Part shown: piece after piece, positions 16,606 through 25,301 of the stretch
Layout of the letters: each line of letters begins with the position of its first letter
Numbering within the stretch: the stretch's first letter is position 1
Assembly (NCBI GenBank): GCA_039944855.1
Contig: JBDUXZ010000005.1
Location: 308,676-372,675 of the forward strand
Source of the DNA: Rhodothermales bacterium
Lineage (GTDB): Bacteria > Bacteroidota > Rhodothermia > Rhodothermales > JANQRZ01
Reading direction: 5' to 3'
DNA: 64,000 nucleotides
Program-made: the position numbers and the translations under genes
Notes under the pieces: model-generated
What the model saw: the letters and a program-made list of their open reading frames with translations, nothing else
Told to the model about the DNA's origin: nothing
Databases searched by the model: none

Positions 16606-18387
16606 CTAATACCCGGCGGGCGTCACGTCACGCCGCCGGTCGAACGCGCCGAGGAGGTTGCCGTCGGGCTGGACGTGGATGGCCGAGACGGCGCCGGTGT
16701 TGCCGAAGGGATCGAGCGTCCACCCGAGCGCTTCGAGGCTGTCGAGCGCGGCCGGGCGGAATCCGCTGCCGGGCGCGCCGTCGGGCGCCGTCACGTCGGT
16801 CTCGTAGCTGAGCACGTCGGGCCGCCACTGGTGGTGGAAGCGCGAGGCCGCCACGGCCTCGGGGAGCGTGAGGTCGAAGTCGATAAGCCCGGTGATGGTC
16901 TGGAAGACCGTCGTGATGATCCGCGTGCCGCCGGGCGAGCCGACGACGAGGAAGAGGTCGCCGTCGGGGTCCTCGACGATCGTCGGCGTCATCGACGAGA
17001 GCATCCGCTTGCCGGGCGCGATGGCGTTCGTCTCGGCCGTCACGCTGCCCCAGAGGTTCGACACGCCGGGCTTCGCCGTGAAGTCGTCCATCTCGTCGTT
17101 GAGGAAGAAGCCCGCGCCGTCCACGACCACCTTCGAGCCGAACCAGTCGTTGATCGTCGTCGTCAGGCTGACGGCGTTGCCCGCCGCGTCGACGACGGAG
17201 AAGTGCGTCGTCTCTGTCGACTCGGGTGCCGGTGCGCCGGGCGGCGTACCCTCGGTGACGCGCTCGCTCGGCGTCGCGCGCTTCGGGTTGAAATCGGCCA
17301 TCCGGCTCCGCATGTACGCTTTCGAAAGCAACCCTTCGACGGGGACCGTCACGAAGTCCGGGTCGCCGAGCCACACGGCGCGGTCGGCGTAGACGCGGCG
17401 CTCGGCCTCGGCCATCCGGTGCATCGACGCGGCGGTGTGGAAGCCGAGCGCGCCGAGGTCGACGGGCTCGACGGCGTTGAGAAGCTGGATGAGCGCGACG
17501 CCGCCCGACGACGGCGGTGGCATCGAAATCACGCGGTAGTCTCGGTACGTCCCACGCACGGGCGCGCGCTCGACCGGCTCGTACGCTTCGAGGTCGGCGT
17601 GCGTGATGATCCCGCCGCCGCGCTGCATCTCGGCCACGATGAGGTCGGCGGTGCGGCCTCGGTAGAACCCGTCGCGCCCCTCGTCGCGGATGCGGCGGAG
17701 CACGTCGGCGAGGTCGGCCTGCACGAACGTCTCGCTCGGGACGAAGTAGCTGCTGTCGGCTTTGACGAAGTAGCGGACCGTGCTCGGGAAGGCGAGGAAG
17801 TCGGAGCGGTAGCGGTTGAAGTGGCCGGCCTGCTTCTCGGTGAGGCGGAAGCCCTCGGCGGCGAGGCGGATCGCCGGGTCGAGGAGGTCCGCGCGGGACT
17901 TCGTGCCGTAGGCGTCGAGCGCATGGAGGAGCCCGGCGACGCTGCCGGGCACGCCCGAGGCGAGGTGGCCCGTCCGGCTCCGGCTCCGCACTGCTTCGCC
18001 CTCTTCGTCGAGGAACATGTCGCGCGTGGCGGCGGCGGGCGCGGTCTCGCGGAAGTCGAGCGTCGTCGCCGTGCCGTCGGCGAAGCGGAGCACCATGAAC
18101 CCGCCGCCGCCGACGTTCCCCGCCTTCGGGAGCGTGACGGCGAGCGCGAACGCCGTGGCCACGGCCGCGTCGACGGCGTTGCCTCCGTTCCGCAACACTT
18201 CCATCCCCACCCGCGACGCCTCGGGATGCCCGGAGACGACCATGCCGTACCGCGCCGATAGTCCGTCGGTCGTGTCCGCGACGATGCGTGCGTCGCGCTC
18301 GACCGGCTGCACGCCGACCTGCGAGTCGAACAGAAAGCACCCGGCCAGCAGGACGGGCAGGAGCAGGAGGAACAGGCGGCGAGTCAT
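16606..18387 (-). CDS. ggt: Gamma-glutamyltransferase, lipoprotein form
   Basis: GGT cleaves or transfers the gamma-glutamyl group of glutathione and related peptides in the periplasm or at the surface. The 593-residue precursor starts MTRRLFLLLLPVLLAGC, a lipoprotein signal with the lipid-attachment cysteine at 17. It contains NGGNAVDAAVATAFAL, a GGGFMVLRF block and the autoprocessing site TTHFSVVDAAGNAVSLT, whose threonine becomes the nucleophile of the small subunit. SSMTPTIV and GSPGGTRIITT complete the family signature. Upstream candidate starts were rejected because the signal peptide fits only at 18387. Confidence 0.94.
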   Translation of the reverse strand: MTRRLFLLLLPVLLAGCFLFDSQVGVQPVERDARIVADTTDGLSARYGMVVSGHPEASRVGMEVLRNGGNAVDAAVATAFALAVTLPKAGNVGGGGFMVLRFADGTATTLDFRETAPAAATRDMFLDEEGEAVRSRSRTGHLASGVPGSVAGLLHALDAYGTKSRADLLDPAIRLAAEGFRLTEKQAGHFNRYRSDFLAFPSTVRYFVKADSSYFVPSETFVQADLADVLRRIRDEGRDGFYRGRTADLIVAEMQRGGGIITHADLEAYEPVERAPVRGTYRDYRVISMPPPSSGGVALIQLLNAVEPVDLGALGFHTAASMHRMAEAERRVYADRAVWLGDPDFVTVPVEGLLSKAYMRSRMADFNPKRATPSERVTEGTPPGAPAPESTETTHFSVVDAAGNAVSLTTTINDWFGSKVVVDGAGFFLNDEMDDFTAKPGVSNLWGSVTAETNAIAPGKRMLSSMTPTIVEDPDGDLFLVVGSPGGTRIITTVFQTITGLIDFDLTLPEAVAASRFHHQWRPDVLSYETDVTAPDGAPGSGFRPAALDSLEALGWTLDPFGNTGAVSAIHVQPDGNLLGAFDRRRDVTPAGY

Positions 18388-18641
18388 CACGGACGGGCGG
18401 CGGTGAGATTTTGGAAGGGACGATGCGAAACTACCGGCGCACGCGCCCGGCGGCAATGCGGACGATAGACAATCGGACCGGGCCGGTGTCACGCGGAATC
18501 GTCCGAAATGCAGCATGAACGCGGCGCGGCCGTCATGGCGTCTCACCTTCGATCTCACGGCAAGATCCTTGTTGAGAATCGGCTGTACCCCGTCGCCCGG
18601 CGCTCCCGGCGACGCGCCCTGCCACCACACTCCCTCCCGCG

Positions 18642-18734
18642 ATGCTTTCCTACAATCGATTCATCGTCACCATTTATGTCGGCGCCGGACTCGTCGGGCT
18701 CGCCGTGTTGATGGTGTTCCAGTCGGCCCCCTGA
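18642..18734 (+). CDS. Small ORF: 30-residue single-span membrane peptide
   Basis: The ATG at 18642 opens 30 codons (beginning MLSYNRFIVTIYVGAG, ending MVFQSAP) and a TGA. The peptide is one hydrophobic helix with a short charged N-terminus, the layout of many known small membrane proteins. It is divergent from ggt and followed within 31 bp by a perfect terminator, so a short plus-strand transcript is expected. No clear Shine-Dalgarno sequence is present, in line with many genes here. The same transcript could instead be a small RNA. Confidence 0.45.
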   Translation: MLSYNRFIVTIYVGAGLVGLAVLMVFQSAP

Positions 18735-18764
18735 CCGACACCGAGGGTTCTTGCTGCCCCGGAT

Positions 18765-18799
18765 GGCGCGGCCGACGTGGAGATCGGCCGCGCCTTTTT
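18765..18799 (+). terminator. Strong rho-independent terminator after the 30-codon ORF
   Basis: GGCGCGGCCGA (18765-18775) and TCGGCCGCGCC (18784-18794) form a perfect 11-bp stem with an 8-nt loop, followed directly by TTTTT. No annotated long gene ends upstream on this strand, so it must serve a short transcript such as the small ORF. Confidence 0.88.
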
Positions 18800-18810
18800 A
18801 TGTCCCGACG

Positions 18811-19007
18811 CTAGGTACACGACAAAACAAGGAATCGTCATCTCGACCGAGCGAAGACACGTGTGTCGGAGCGAGCGGAGAGATCTCCCACGTCGAGCCA
18901 ATTTGCGCGGTGGGAGATGGGCTTCGCCGAGCCCTTTGGGACGTGTCCCTTCGGGGTTCCTCGACTCCGCTCGGGATGACGAGATCGAGATTTTGTCGTG
19001 TACTAAG
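18811..19007. mobile_element. MITE with 17-bp inverted repeats and 9-bp target-site duplication, copy 1
   Basis: The 197-bp element begins CTAGGTACACGACAAAA and ends TTTTGTCGTGTACTAAG (15 of 17 bases complementary). It is flanked on both sides by the direct repeat GTCCCGACG (18802-18810 and 19008-19016), a clean 9-bp target duplication. The interior has a second symmetry (GTCATCTCGACCGAGCG ... CGCTCGGGATGAC) giving a long imperfect hairpin. It has no coding capacity, so it must be mobilised in trans. A shorter homologous copy lies at 40506-40647. Confidence 0.85.
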
Positions 19008-19073
19008 GTCCCGACGTCGCTGAGCGCTCACGTGTTCACGCCGTCTGCCTCGCTCGGCTCCCGGCAGCGCTGG

Positions 19074-19081
19074 TATCTTCG
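19074..19081 (+). promoter_or_regulatory. Candidate -7 element TATCTTCG for the glycosyltransferase/cyanophycin genes
   Basis: TATCTTCG lies 20 nt upstream of the ATG at 19102. Similar TATCTT(C/G/T) boxes occur at comparable distances before the K+ channel, cytidine deaminase and tRNA-Met genes. A matching -33 TTG is not obvious. Confidence 0.4.
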
Positions 19082-19101
19082 GCCTCCCCACCGAAGGCTC
19101 C

Positions 19102-20325
19102 ATGCGCATCCTCGTCCACGACTTCGCCGGTCACCCGTTCCAGGTCCAGCTCAGCCGCGCCCTTGCGCGGCGCGGGCACACCGTCCTCCACGCCTACTGC
19201 GCCTCGCTCCCCACGACGCCGCAGGCGATGGCCGTCGCCCCGGACGACCCCGACGGGTTCGAAATCCGCGGCCTCGCGCTGCCCGAATCCATCGACAAGC
19301 AGGCCTTCGTCAAGCGCTGGCGGCAGGAGCGGGCCTACGGCCGACTCGCCGCTGCGACGCTGCGCGACTTCCTGCCCGACGTCGTCCTTTCGGCGAACAC
19401 GCCGCTCGACGCGCAGCAGTCGTTACTTAAAGTATCGCGCGAGGTGAACGCCCGATTCGTCTTCTGGGTGCAAGACTTGATCGGGCTCGCTGCCGAACGA
19501 CTGTTGCGGGCGAAGATCCCCGTCGCCGGGGCCATCGTGGGCGCGCACTACGCCCGGATGGAGCGGTCGCTGCTAGAGCGGAGCGATGCGCTCGTGCTCA
19601 TCACCGACGACTTCCGCGACGCCGTCCCCGCCATCCGCGCCCACGCTGACGCGCACGTCATCCCCAACTGGGCCCCGCTCGATGAAGTCCCACCGCAGCC
19701 GCGTGACAACGGGTGGGCGCAGGCACAACAGCTTCCCGACGGACTCCGCTTCGTGTACTCCGGCACGCTCGGGATGAAGCACAACCCCGCGCTGCTCCTC
19801 GGCCTCGCCGAGCGCTTCCCCGAGGCCGAGGTCGTCGTGATCTCGCAGGGCGCGGGGAGCGAGTGGCTGCGCGAGCGGCAGGCGACGGTGCCCAACCTCC
19901 GACTCCTCCCCTTCCAACCGTTCGACGACCTGCCCGACGTGCTCGGCGCGGCGGACGTGCTCGTGGCCGTGCTCGAACCGGACGCCGGGGTGTTCTCCGT
20001 CCCGTCGAAGGTGCTAACCTATCTTTGCGCAGGTCGCCCGCTCCTCCTCGCCGTGCCACCCGAGAACCTCGCCGCGCGGATCGTAGCCGAGCATGACGCC
20101 GGCCTCGTCGCCCCGCCGACGGACGCCGACGCCTTTCTCACCGCCGCCGAGGCCCTCGCCATCGACGCCTCTCGCCGCGCCCGCCTCGGCGCAAACGCCC
20201 GCGCGTACGCCGAGGCTCACTTCCACATCGAGACGATTGCCGACCGCTTCGAGGCCGTGCTGATCGAACCCCTCTCTCCTCCTCGCCCATCTGCTTCCCA
20301 TGCTCGACCTGCTCCTCAACGCTGA
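19102..20325 (+). CDS. Glycosyltransferase family 4-like protein
   Basis: The product is 407 residues and cytosolic, with a two-Rossmann GT-B layout. The N-terminal domain begins RILVHDFAGHPFQVQLSRAL. The C-terminal domain carries FVYSGTLGMKHNPALLLGLA and the nucleotide-sugar-binding stretch PDAGVFSVPSKVLTYLCAGRP, with a glutamate-poor variant of the EX7E region. This fits WbuB/WcaI-type GT4 enzymes used in surface polysaccharide synthesis. Its 3' end overlaps the isoaspartyl-dipeptidase start by 26 bp, so it heads the cyanophycin operon despite no obvious functional link. Sugar donor and acceptor are unknown. Confidence 0.85.
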   Translation: MRILVHDFAGHPFQVQLSRALARRGHTVLHAYCASLPTTPQAMAVAPDDPDGFEIRGLALPESIDKQAFVKRWRQERAYGRLAAATLRDFLPDVVLSANTPLDAQQSLLKVSREVNARFVFWVQDLIGLAAERLLRAKIPVAGAIVGAHYARMERSLLERSDALVLITDDFRDAVPAIRAHADAHVIPNWAPLDEVPPQPRDNGWAQAQQLPDGLRFVYSGTLGMKHNPALLLGLAERFPEAEVVVISQGAGSEWLRERQATVPNLRLLPFQPFDDLPDVLGAADVLVAVLEPDAGVFSVPSKVLTYLCAGRPLLLAVPPENLAARIVAEHDAGLVAPPTDADAFLTAAEALAIDASRRARLGANARAYAEAHFHIETIADRFEAVLIEPLSPPRPSASHARPAPQR

Positions 20326-21454
20326 CGTCTACGCCCCCGCACCCCTCGGCCGGCGGCACCTGCTCGTCGGCGGCGGCACGATCCTCTACGTCGGCGAAGA
20401 GCGTCCGGAAGTCAGCGGGCCCGACGTGCGCGTGACCGACCTCGGCGGCTGGCGGCTGCTCCCCGGTTTCATCGACGGCCACGCCCACCTCACCGGCGGC
20501 GGCGGTGAGGCCGGGCCGCAGACGAAGGTCCCACCTGTCGCGCTCTCCGCCTTTACCTCCGCCGGCGTTACGACCGCCGTCGGCGTGCTCGGCACCGACG
20601 ACCTCACGCGGACGACCTCGGAGCTCGTCACGCGCGTGCGCGCCCTCCGCGCCGAGGGACTCTCGGCCTTCTGCCACACCGGCGGCTACCACCTCCCGCC
20701 CGCGACGCTCACCGGCTCCGTCAAGAGCGACATCGTACACATCGACTGCGTGATCGGCGTCGGCGAAGTCGCGATCTCGGACCACCGCTCCAGCCAGCCG
20801 ACGTTGGAGGAGATCGCCCGGCTCGCGAGCGAGGCGCACGTGGCCGGGCTGATGACGGGCAAGGCCGGCATCGTCCACTTCCACCTCGGCGACGGGCCGC
20901 GCGGGCTCGACCTCATTCGCCGCTGCCTCGACGAGACGGAGATCCCCGCCCGCGTCTTCAACCCGACACATGTCAACCGCCGGAAGGCGCTCTTCACCGA
21001 GGCGTGCGAGCTTACGAAGCGGGGCTGCACGATCGATGTCACGGCATTCCCGAAAGAGAGCGACGACGAGTGGAGCGCGGGCGAGGCCGTTCGCCGCTAC
21101 CTCGACCTCGGCCTGCCGCCCGGCAAGATCACCGTCTCCTCCGACGGCGGAGGCTGCCTCCCGAAGTTTGACGCGGACGGCCGCGTGACTTCGATGGGCG
21201 TCGGCCGCGCAAGCGAGCTGATGGACGCGCTCCGTGAGCTCCTCCGTGCCGGTCGGCCGCTCGAAGCTGTGCTCCCGGCTTTCACGTCGAACGTCGCCAC
21301 CCTCCTCCGGCTGTCATCGAAGGGCCGCATCGCCGCCGGGCTCGACGCCGACCTCGTCGTGCTCGACCCCGACGCGAAGGTTCACGGCGTGATGGCGTGT
21401 GGCACGTGGCACGTCCGCGACGGCGAGCAGGTCGTCCGCGGCACGTTCGAATAA
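20300..21454 (+). CDS. iadA: Isoaspartyl dipeptidase (beta-aspartyl peptidase)
   Basis: IadA hydrolyses beta-Asp-X dipeptides, including beta-Asp-Arg released from cyanophycin by cyanophycinase, into free Asp and Arg. The 384-residue amidohydrolase has GFIDGHAHLTGGGGE for the first metal histidines, AISDHRS, THVNR and SSDGGG with the catalytic aspartate, ending VRGTFE as in E. coli IadA. At the position of the carbamylated lysine (GVKCAISDHR in E. coli) the sequence is GVGEVAISDHR, so a glutamate may bridge the two zincs. The overlap with the upstream gene and proximity to cphB and cphA support the cyanophycin role. Confidence 0.93.
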   Translation: MLDLLLNADVYAPAPLGRRHLLVGGGTILYVGEERPEVSGPDVRVTDLGGWRLLPGFIDGHAHLTGGGGEAGPQTKVPPVALSAFTSAGVTTAVGVLGTDDLTRTTSELVTRVRALRAEGLSAFCHTGGYHLPPATLTGSVKSDIVHIDCVIGVGEVAISDHRSSQPTLEEIARLASEAHVAGLMTGKAGIVHFHLGDGPRGLDLIRRCLDETEIPARVFNPTHVNRRKALFTEACELTKRGCTIDVTAFPKESDDEWSAGEAVRRYLDLGLPPGKITVSSDGGGCLPKFDADGRVTSMGVGRASELMDALRELLRAGRPLEAVLPAFTSNVATLLRLSSKGRIAAGLDADLVVLDPDAKVHGVMACGTWHVRDGEQVVRGTFE

Positions 21455-21499
21455 CCACCGGCGGCTTCGGAACCTCTCCACTCCACCCGACTCAACCCT

Positions 21500-22321
21500 A
21501 TGCCCGCACACGGACCGGACGGCGCTCGCCGGGGGTACGTCATCCCCATCGGCGGTGCCGAAAAGAAGCGGCGCAAGCCTGCCATCCTCGAACGCTTCGT
21601 CCACCTCTGCGGCGGGGACGAGGCCCGGATCGTCGTGCTCCCGACGGCGTCCGAGCTCGACGACACGGGCCCGGTCTACGTCGACCTCTTCGAGCGACTC
21701 GGCGCGGGCTCCGCCGTCTCGGTGCGGATCGAGCAACGGGCCGACGCCGCGCGGCAGGAGTACGTCGACGAGACCGAAGAGGCGACGGGGATCTTCATTA
21801 CCGGCGGCAACCAGCTCCGTCTCTCGACGATCCTCGGGGGCACGCCGATTGCTCAGGCCGTCCGCCGCCGCAACGCCGCCGGCGTCCACGTCGCGGGCAC
21901 GTCCGCCGGCGCGGCGATCATTTCCGAGCACATGATCGCGGGCGGCTTCGCCGGGGCCACGCCGACGCCCGACAAGGTCACGCTCGCGCCCGGCCTCGGC
22001 CTCACGAACGCCTTCGTCATCGACCAGCACTTCCGGCAGCGCGACCGGCTCGGCCGCCTCCTCGCCGCGCTCGCGTACAACCCGTTCATGACTGGCATCG
22101 GCCTCGACGAAGACACGGCGGCGTTCATCGGCCCCGACGGCGTGTTCGAGGTCGTCGGCAGCGGGGCCGTCACCGTCGTGGACCCGAGCAACCTCGCGTA
22201 CTCGTCGATGGGGACGGCGAGCCGGGGCGAAGCCGTCACGCTTATCGGGTTGAACTTGCATATTTTGACCCACGGCGACCGCTACGACGCCGCTTCGCGC
22301 ACGGCCACGGCGGGTTCGTAG
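21500..22321 (+). CDS. cphB: Cyanophycinase
   Basis: CphB is a serine exopeptidase of the S51 family that cuts cyanophycin into beta-Asp-Arg dipeptides. The 273-residue cytosolic protein has GYVIPIGGAEKK, IFITGGNQLRL, the nucleophile elbow GTSAGAA (Ser near residue 132) and DQHFRQRDRLGRL with the substrate-binding glutamine/histidine region. It lies 45 bp after iadA and upstream of cphA, so synthesis and breakdown are encoded together. No signal peptide is seen, in contrast to extracellular CphE enzymes. Confidence 0.96.
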   Translation: MPAHGPDGARRGYVIPIGGAEKKRRKPAILERFVHLCGGDEARIVVLPTASELDDTGPVYVDLFERLGAGSAVSVRIEQRADAARQEYVDETEEATGIFITGGNQLRLSTILGGTPIAQAVRRRNAAGVHVAGTSAGAAIISEHMIAGGFAGATPTPDKVTLAPGLGLTNAFVIDQHFRQRDRLGRLLAALAYNPFMTGIGLDEDTAAFIGPDGVFEVVGSGAVTVVDPSNLAYSSMGTASRGEAVTLIGLNLHILTHGDRYDAASRTATAGS

Positions 22322-22330
22322 CCATATTCC

Positions 22331-22468
22331 AGACGCAGCATGCTGCGTCTCTACAGGTGCTCGGGGCGATGCCGTGACGTCCCGATCCGGGCGGCCACGG
22401 AGGATTGCCCCTACGGATGCCCGGCGCGGGGCCGTCCACCGTCTACTGACCACTGTCCACTGACACCC
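22331..22468. repeat. 20-bp palindrome copy 2 and REP-like mosaic between cphB and cphA
   Basis: AGACGCAGCATGCTGCGTCT (22331-22350) is identical to 4313-4332. The following ~100 bp (GCGGCCACGGAGGATTGCCCC, split by variable bases, then GCCCGGCGCGGGGC) has the look of further extragenic palindromes. The spacer may form an mRNA processing or stability hairpin between the degrading and the synthesising gene. Confidence 0.6.
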
Positions 22469-25276
22469 ATGAACGTCCGCTCTACGAACGTCTACGTCGG
22501 CCCCAACGTCTACGCCAACTTCCCCGTCATCCGGCAGGTGATCGACCTCGGCGTGCTGGAGGAATGGCCGACGATGCGGCTCGGGCGGGACTTCGTCGAC
22601 GCCCTCGTCGAGCGACTGCCTGGTCTGCAGGAGCACGGGTGCTCGTACGGTGAGCCCGGCGGGTTCATCCGCCGGATGACTGAGGACGAGGGGACGTGGA
22701 TAGGCCACGTGCTCGAACACGTCGTCATCGAACTCCAGCACATCGCCGGGAGCGACGTGACGTTCGGGAAGACGCGCTCGACGGGGACCGACGGCGAGTA
22801 CTGGATGGTGTTCGAGTACAAGCAGAAGGACGTCGGGCTCGAAGCCGCGCGGCTCGGGCGCGAGCTCCTGCTCCACCTCCTGCCCGACGACCTCAAGCAG
22901 CAGATCGACGGCGCGGCCGACCATGACTTCGACTGGGACACGGAGCGCGACGACTTCATCCGCTACGCGCAGCGGCGCGAGTTCGGCCCGAGCACGCAGT
23001 CGCTCGTCGACGCGGCGAAGGCGCGGGACATCCCGTGGATCCGGCTCAACCGCTACAGTCTCGTCCAGCTCGGCTACGGCAAATACCAGAAGCGTATCCA
23101 GGCCACCGTCACGAGTGAGACGCGGCACATCGCCGTCGAGGTAGCCTCGGACAAGGAGGACACGCGGAACATCCTCTCCGACCTCGGCCTGCCCGTCCCG
23201 AAGCAGGAGTTGGTTTATTCGGAGCGCGAGGCCCTGCGCGCGGCGCGGCGCATCGGCGGCCCCGTCGTGCTCAAGCCGCTGAATGCGAACCACGGGCGCG
23301 GCGTCTCGATCAACCTCACGACCGAGGACCAGATCCGCACGGCGTTCGGCGTGGCGAGCGAGGAAGGCCGCGGCAGCAGCGTGCTCGTCGAGAGCTTCGT
23401 CACCGGGTTCGACCACCGGATGCTCGTCGTCAACGGCCAGCTCGTCGCCGTAGCGAAGCGCGTGCCGGGCCACGTCGTCGGAGACGGCGAGCACACGATC
23501 GCCGAACTCGTCGAGATCGTCAACGCCGACCCGCGGCGCGGCGTCGGCCACGAGAAGGTGCTCACCAAGTTGCAGTTCGACGAGCAGGCCGAACGGCTCC
23601 TCGAGAAGGCTGACTACACGAAGGAGACGGTGCTGCCCGAGGGCGAGACCTTCTTCCTCCGCTCGACGGCGAACCTCTCGACGGGCGGCACCTCGATTGA
23701 CCTCACCGACGCCTGCCACCCCGACAACCGCGACATGGCCGTCCGCGCCGTGCAGGCCGTCGGGCTCGACGTCGGCGGCGTGGACTTCCTCTCCGACGAC
23801 GTCACGCGCTCGTGGCGCGAGGTCGGCGGGGCGATCGTCGAGGTCAACGCGGCGCCGGGTTTTCGGATGCACGTCGCCCCGAGCGAGGGGACGCCGCGCG
23901 ACGTGGCCGGCCCGGTGATGGACATGCTCTTCCCCCCCGGCACGCCGAGCCGCGTCCCGATCGCCGCCATCACCGGCACGAACGGGAAGACGACGACGAC
24001 GCGGATGCTCGCCCACATCCTCAAGTCCGGCGGCGCCGCCGTCGGGATGACGACCTCCGACGGCGTCTACATCGACGGCACGCTCACGGTGAAGGGCGAC
24101 ATGACGGGGCCGACGAGCGCGCGGATGGTCCTCCGCGACCCGACGATCGACACGGCCGTGCTGGAGACGGCGCGCGGCGGGCTCCTCCGCAGCGGGCTCG
24201 GCTTCTCGCGCTGCAACGTCGGCGCCGTGCTCAACGTCGCCGCCGATCACCTCGGGATCAAGGGGATCGACACGCTCGACCAGCTCGCTGAGGTGAAGCG
24301 GATCGTCGTCGAGGTCGCCACCGACTGCGCCGTGCTCAACGCCGACGACCCGCGCTGCCTCGACATGGCGAACCACACCGAGGCCGAGCACCTCTGCTAC
24401 GTAACGCTCGACCCCAACCATGCGCTCGTCCGCGAGCACATCCGCTCGGGCGGCCACGCCGCCGTGCTCGAAAAGGGCATCAACGGCGACATGATCACAC
24501 TCTTCGAGAAGGGCGCCCACCTCCCCCTCCTCTGGACCCACCTCATCCCGGCGACGCTCGAGGGCAAGGCCATCCACAACGTGCAGAACGCGCTCTTCGC
24601 CGCCGCGATGGCGCACGCGATGGGCCAGTCGCTCGACCAGATCCGCCACGGCCTCCGCACGTTCTCGACGAGCTATTATGAAGCGCCCGGGCGCCTCAAC
24701 GTCTTCGACGAGCACCCGTTCAAAGTCATCCTCGACTACGCCCACAACCCCGCCGCCGTCCGCGCGATGTGCCACACGGCCGACCGGATGGAGACGGCCG
24801 GCCGCCGCGTCTGCGTCCTCGCCGCCCCTGGCGACCGCCGCGACGAGGACATCACCGAGATCGCCCGCATCGCCGCGCCGCACTTCGACCACTTCGTCTG
24901 CAAGCGCGACGACTCCCCACGCGGGCGCGGCCCCGACGAAGTCCCGACGCTCCTCCGCGACACGCTCCTCGCGCACGGCATCGCCGCCGACCACGCCGAG
25001 ATCGTGATCGACGAGCAGGCCGCGATCGACCATGCGCTCGGCCTCGCGCAGCCCGGCGACCTCGTGCTCGTTTTCGGCGACAACATCGCGCGGTCGTGGA
25101 AGCAGATCATCCAATTCAACCCGAACGGCCGGCAGAACGGCGCGCCCGCCCCTGCAGCAAGCTCAGCGCACGGCGACGGGGAGGGCGAGTCGGCCTCGTT
25201 CACGCTCGGCGAGGGGCAGCAGTTCGTCCGCGACGAGCGCGGCGTCCGTCTGGCGAAAGATGAGGAAGCGGACTGA
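22469..25276 (+). CDS. cphA: Cyanophycin synthetase
   Basis: CphA polymerises Asp and Arg, without a ribosome, into multi-L-arginyl-poly-L-aspartate, a nitrogen, carbon and energy store. The 935-residue product has the N-terminal domain (NVYVGPNVYANFPVIRQ), an ATP-grasp domain at roughly 220-470 (GPVVLKPLNANHGRGVS; IVEVNAAPGFRMH) that adds Asp, and a Mur-ligase-like domain with Walker A GTNGKTTTTR near residue 503 that adds Arg. A ~45-residue low-complexity C-terminal tail is extra relative to the usual length. Start at ATG 22469 (MNVRSTNVYVG). Confidence 0.97.
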   Translation: MNVRSTNVYVGPNVYANFPVIRQVIDLGVLEEWPTMRLGRDFVDALVERLPGLQEHGCSYGEPGGFIRRMTEDEGTWIGHVLEHVVIELQHIAGSDVTFGKTRSTGTDGEYWMVFEYKQKDVGLEAARLGRELLLHLLPDDLKQQIDGAADHDFDWDTERDDFIRYAQRREFGPSTQSLVDAAKARDIPWIRLNRYSLVQLGYGKYQKRIQATVTSETRHIAVEVASDKEDTRNILSDLGLPVPKQELVYSEREALRAARRIGGPVVLKPLNANHGRGVSINLTTEDQIRTAFGVASEEGRGSSVLVESFVTGFDHRMLVVNGQLVAVAKRVPGHVVGDGEHTIAELVEIVNADPRRGVGHEKVLTKLQFDEQAERLLEKADYTKETVLPEGETFFLRSTANLSTGGTSIDLTDACHPDNRDMAVRAVQAVGLDVGGVDFLSDDVTRSWREVGGAIVEVNAAPGFRMHVAPSEGTPRDVAGPVMDMLFPPGTPSRVPIAAITGTNGKTTTTRMLAHILKSGGAAVGMTTSDGVYIDGTLTVKGDMTGPTSARMVLRDPTIDTAVLETARGGLLRSGLGFSRCNVGAVLNVAADHLGIKGIDTLDQLAEVKRIVVEVATDCAVLNADDPRCLDMANHTEAEHLCYVTLDPNHALVREHIRSGGHAAVLEKGINGDMITLFEKGAHLPLLWTHLIPATLEGKAIHNVQNALFAAAMAHAMGQSLDQIRHGLRTFSTSYYEAPGRLNVFDEHPFKVILDYAHNPAAVRAMCHTADRMETAGRRVCVLAAPGDRRDEDITEIARIAAPHFDHFVCKRDDSPRGRGPDEVPTLLRDTLLAHGIAADHAEIVIDEQAAIDHALGLAQPGDLVLVFGDNIARSWKQIIQFNPNGRQNGAPAPAASSAHGDGEGESASFTLGEGQQFVRDERGVRLAKDEEAD

Positions 25277-25301
25277 TCTCCCCCCGCCGACACGCTAAAC
25301 G

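Noticed and set aside
21314..25114. Very long minus-strand ORF (1266 codons) opposite cphB and cphA
   Set aside because: It is the GC-rich antisense frame of well-supported genes, its composition is Asp/Val/Arg-rich without family motifs, and many such shadows occur throughout.
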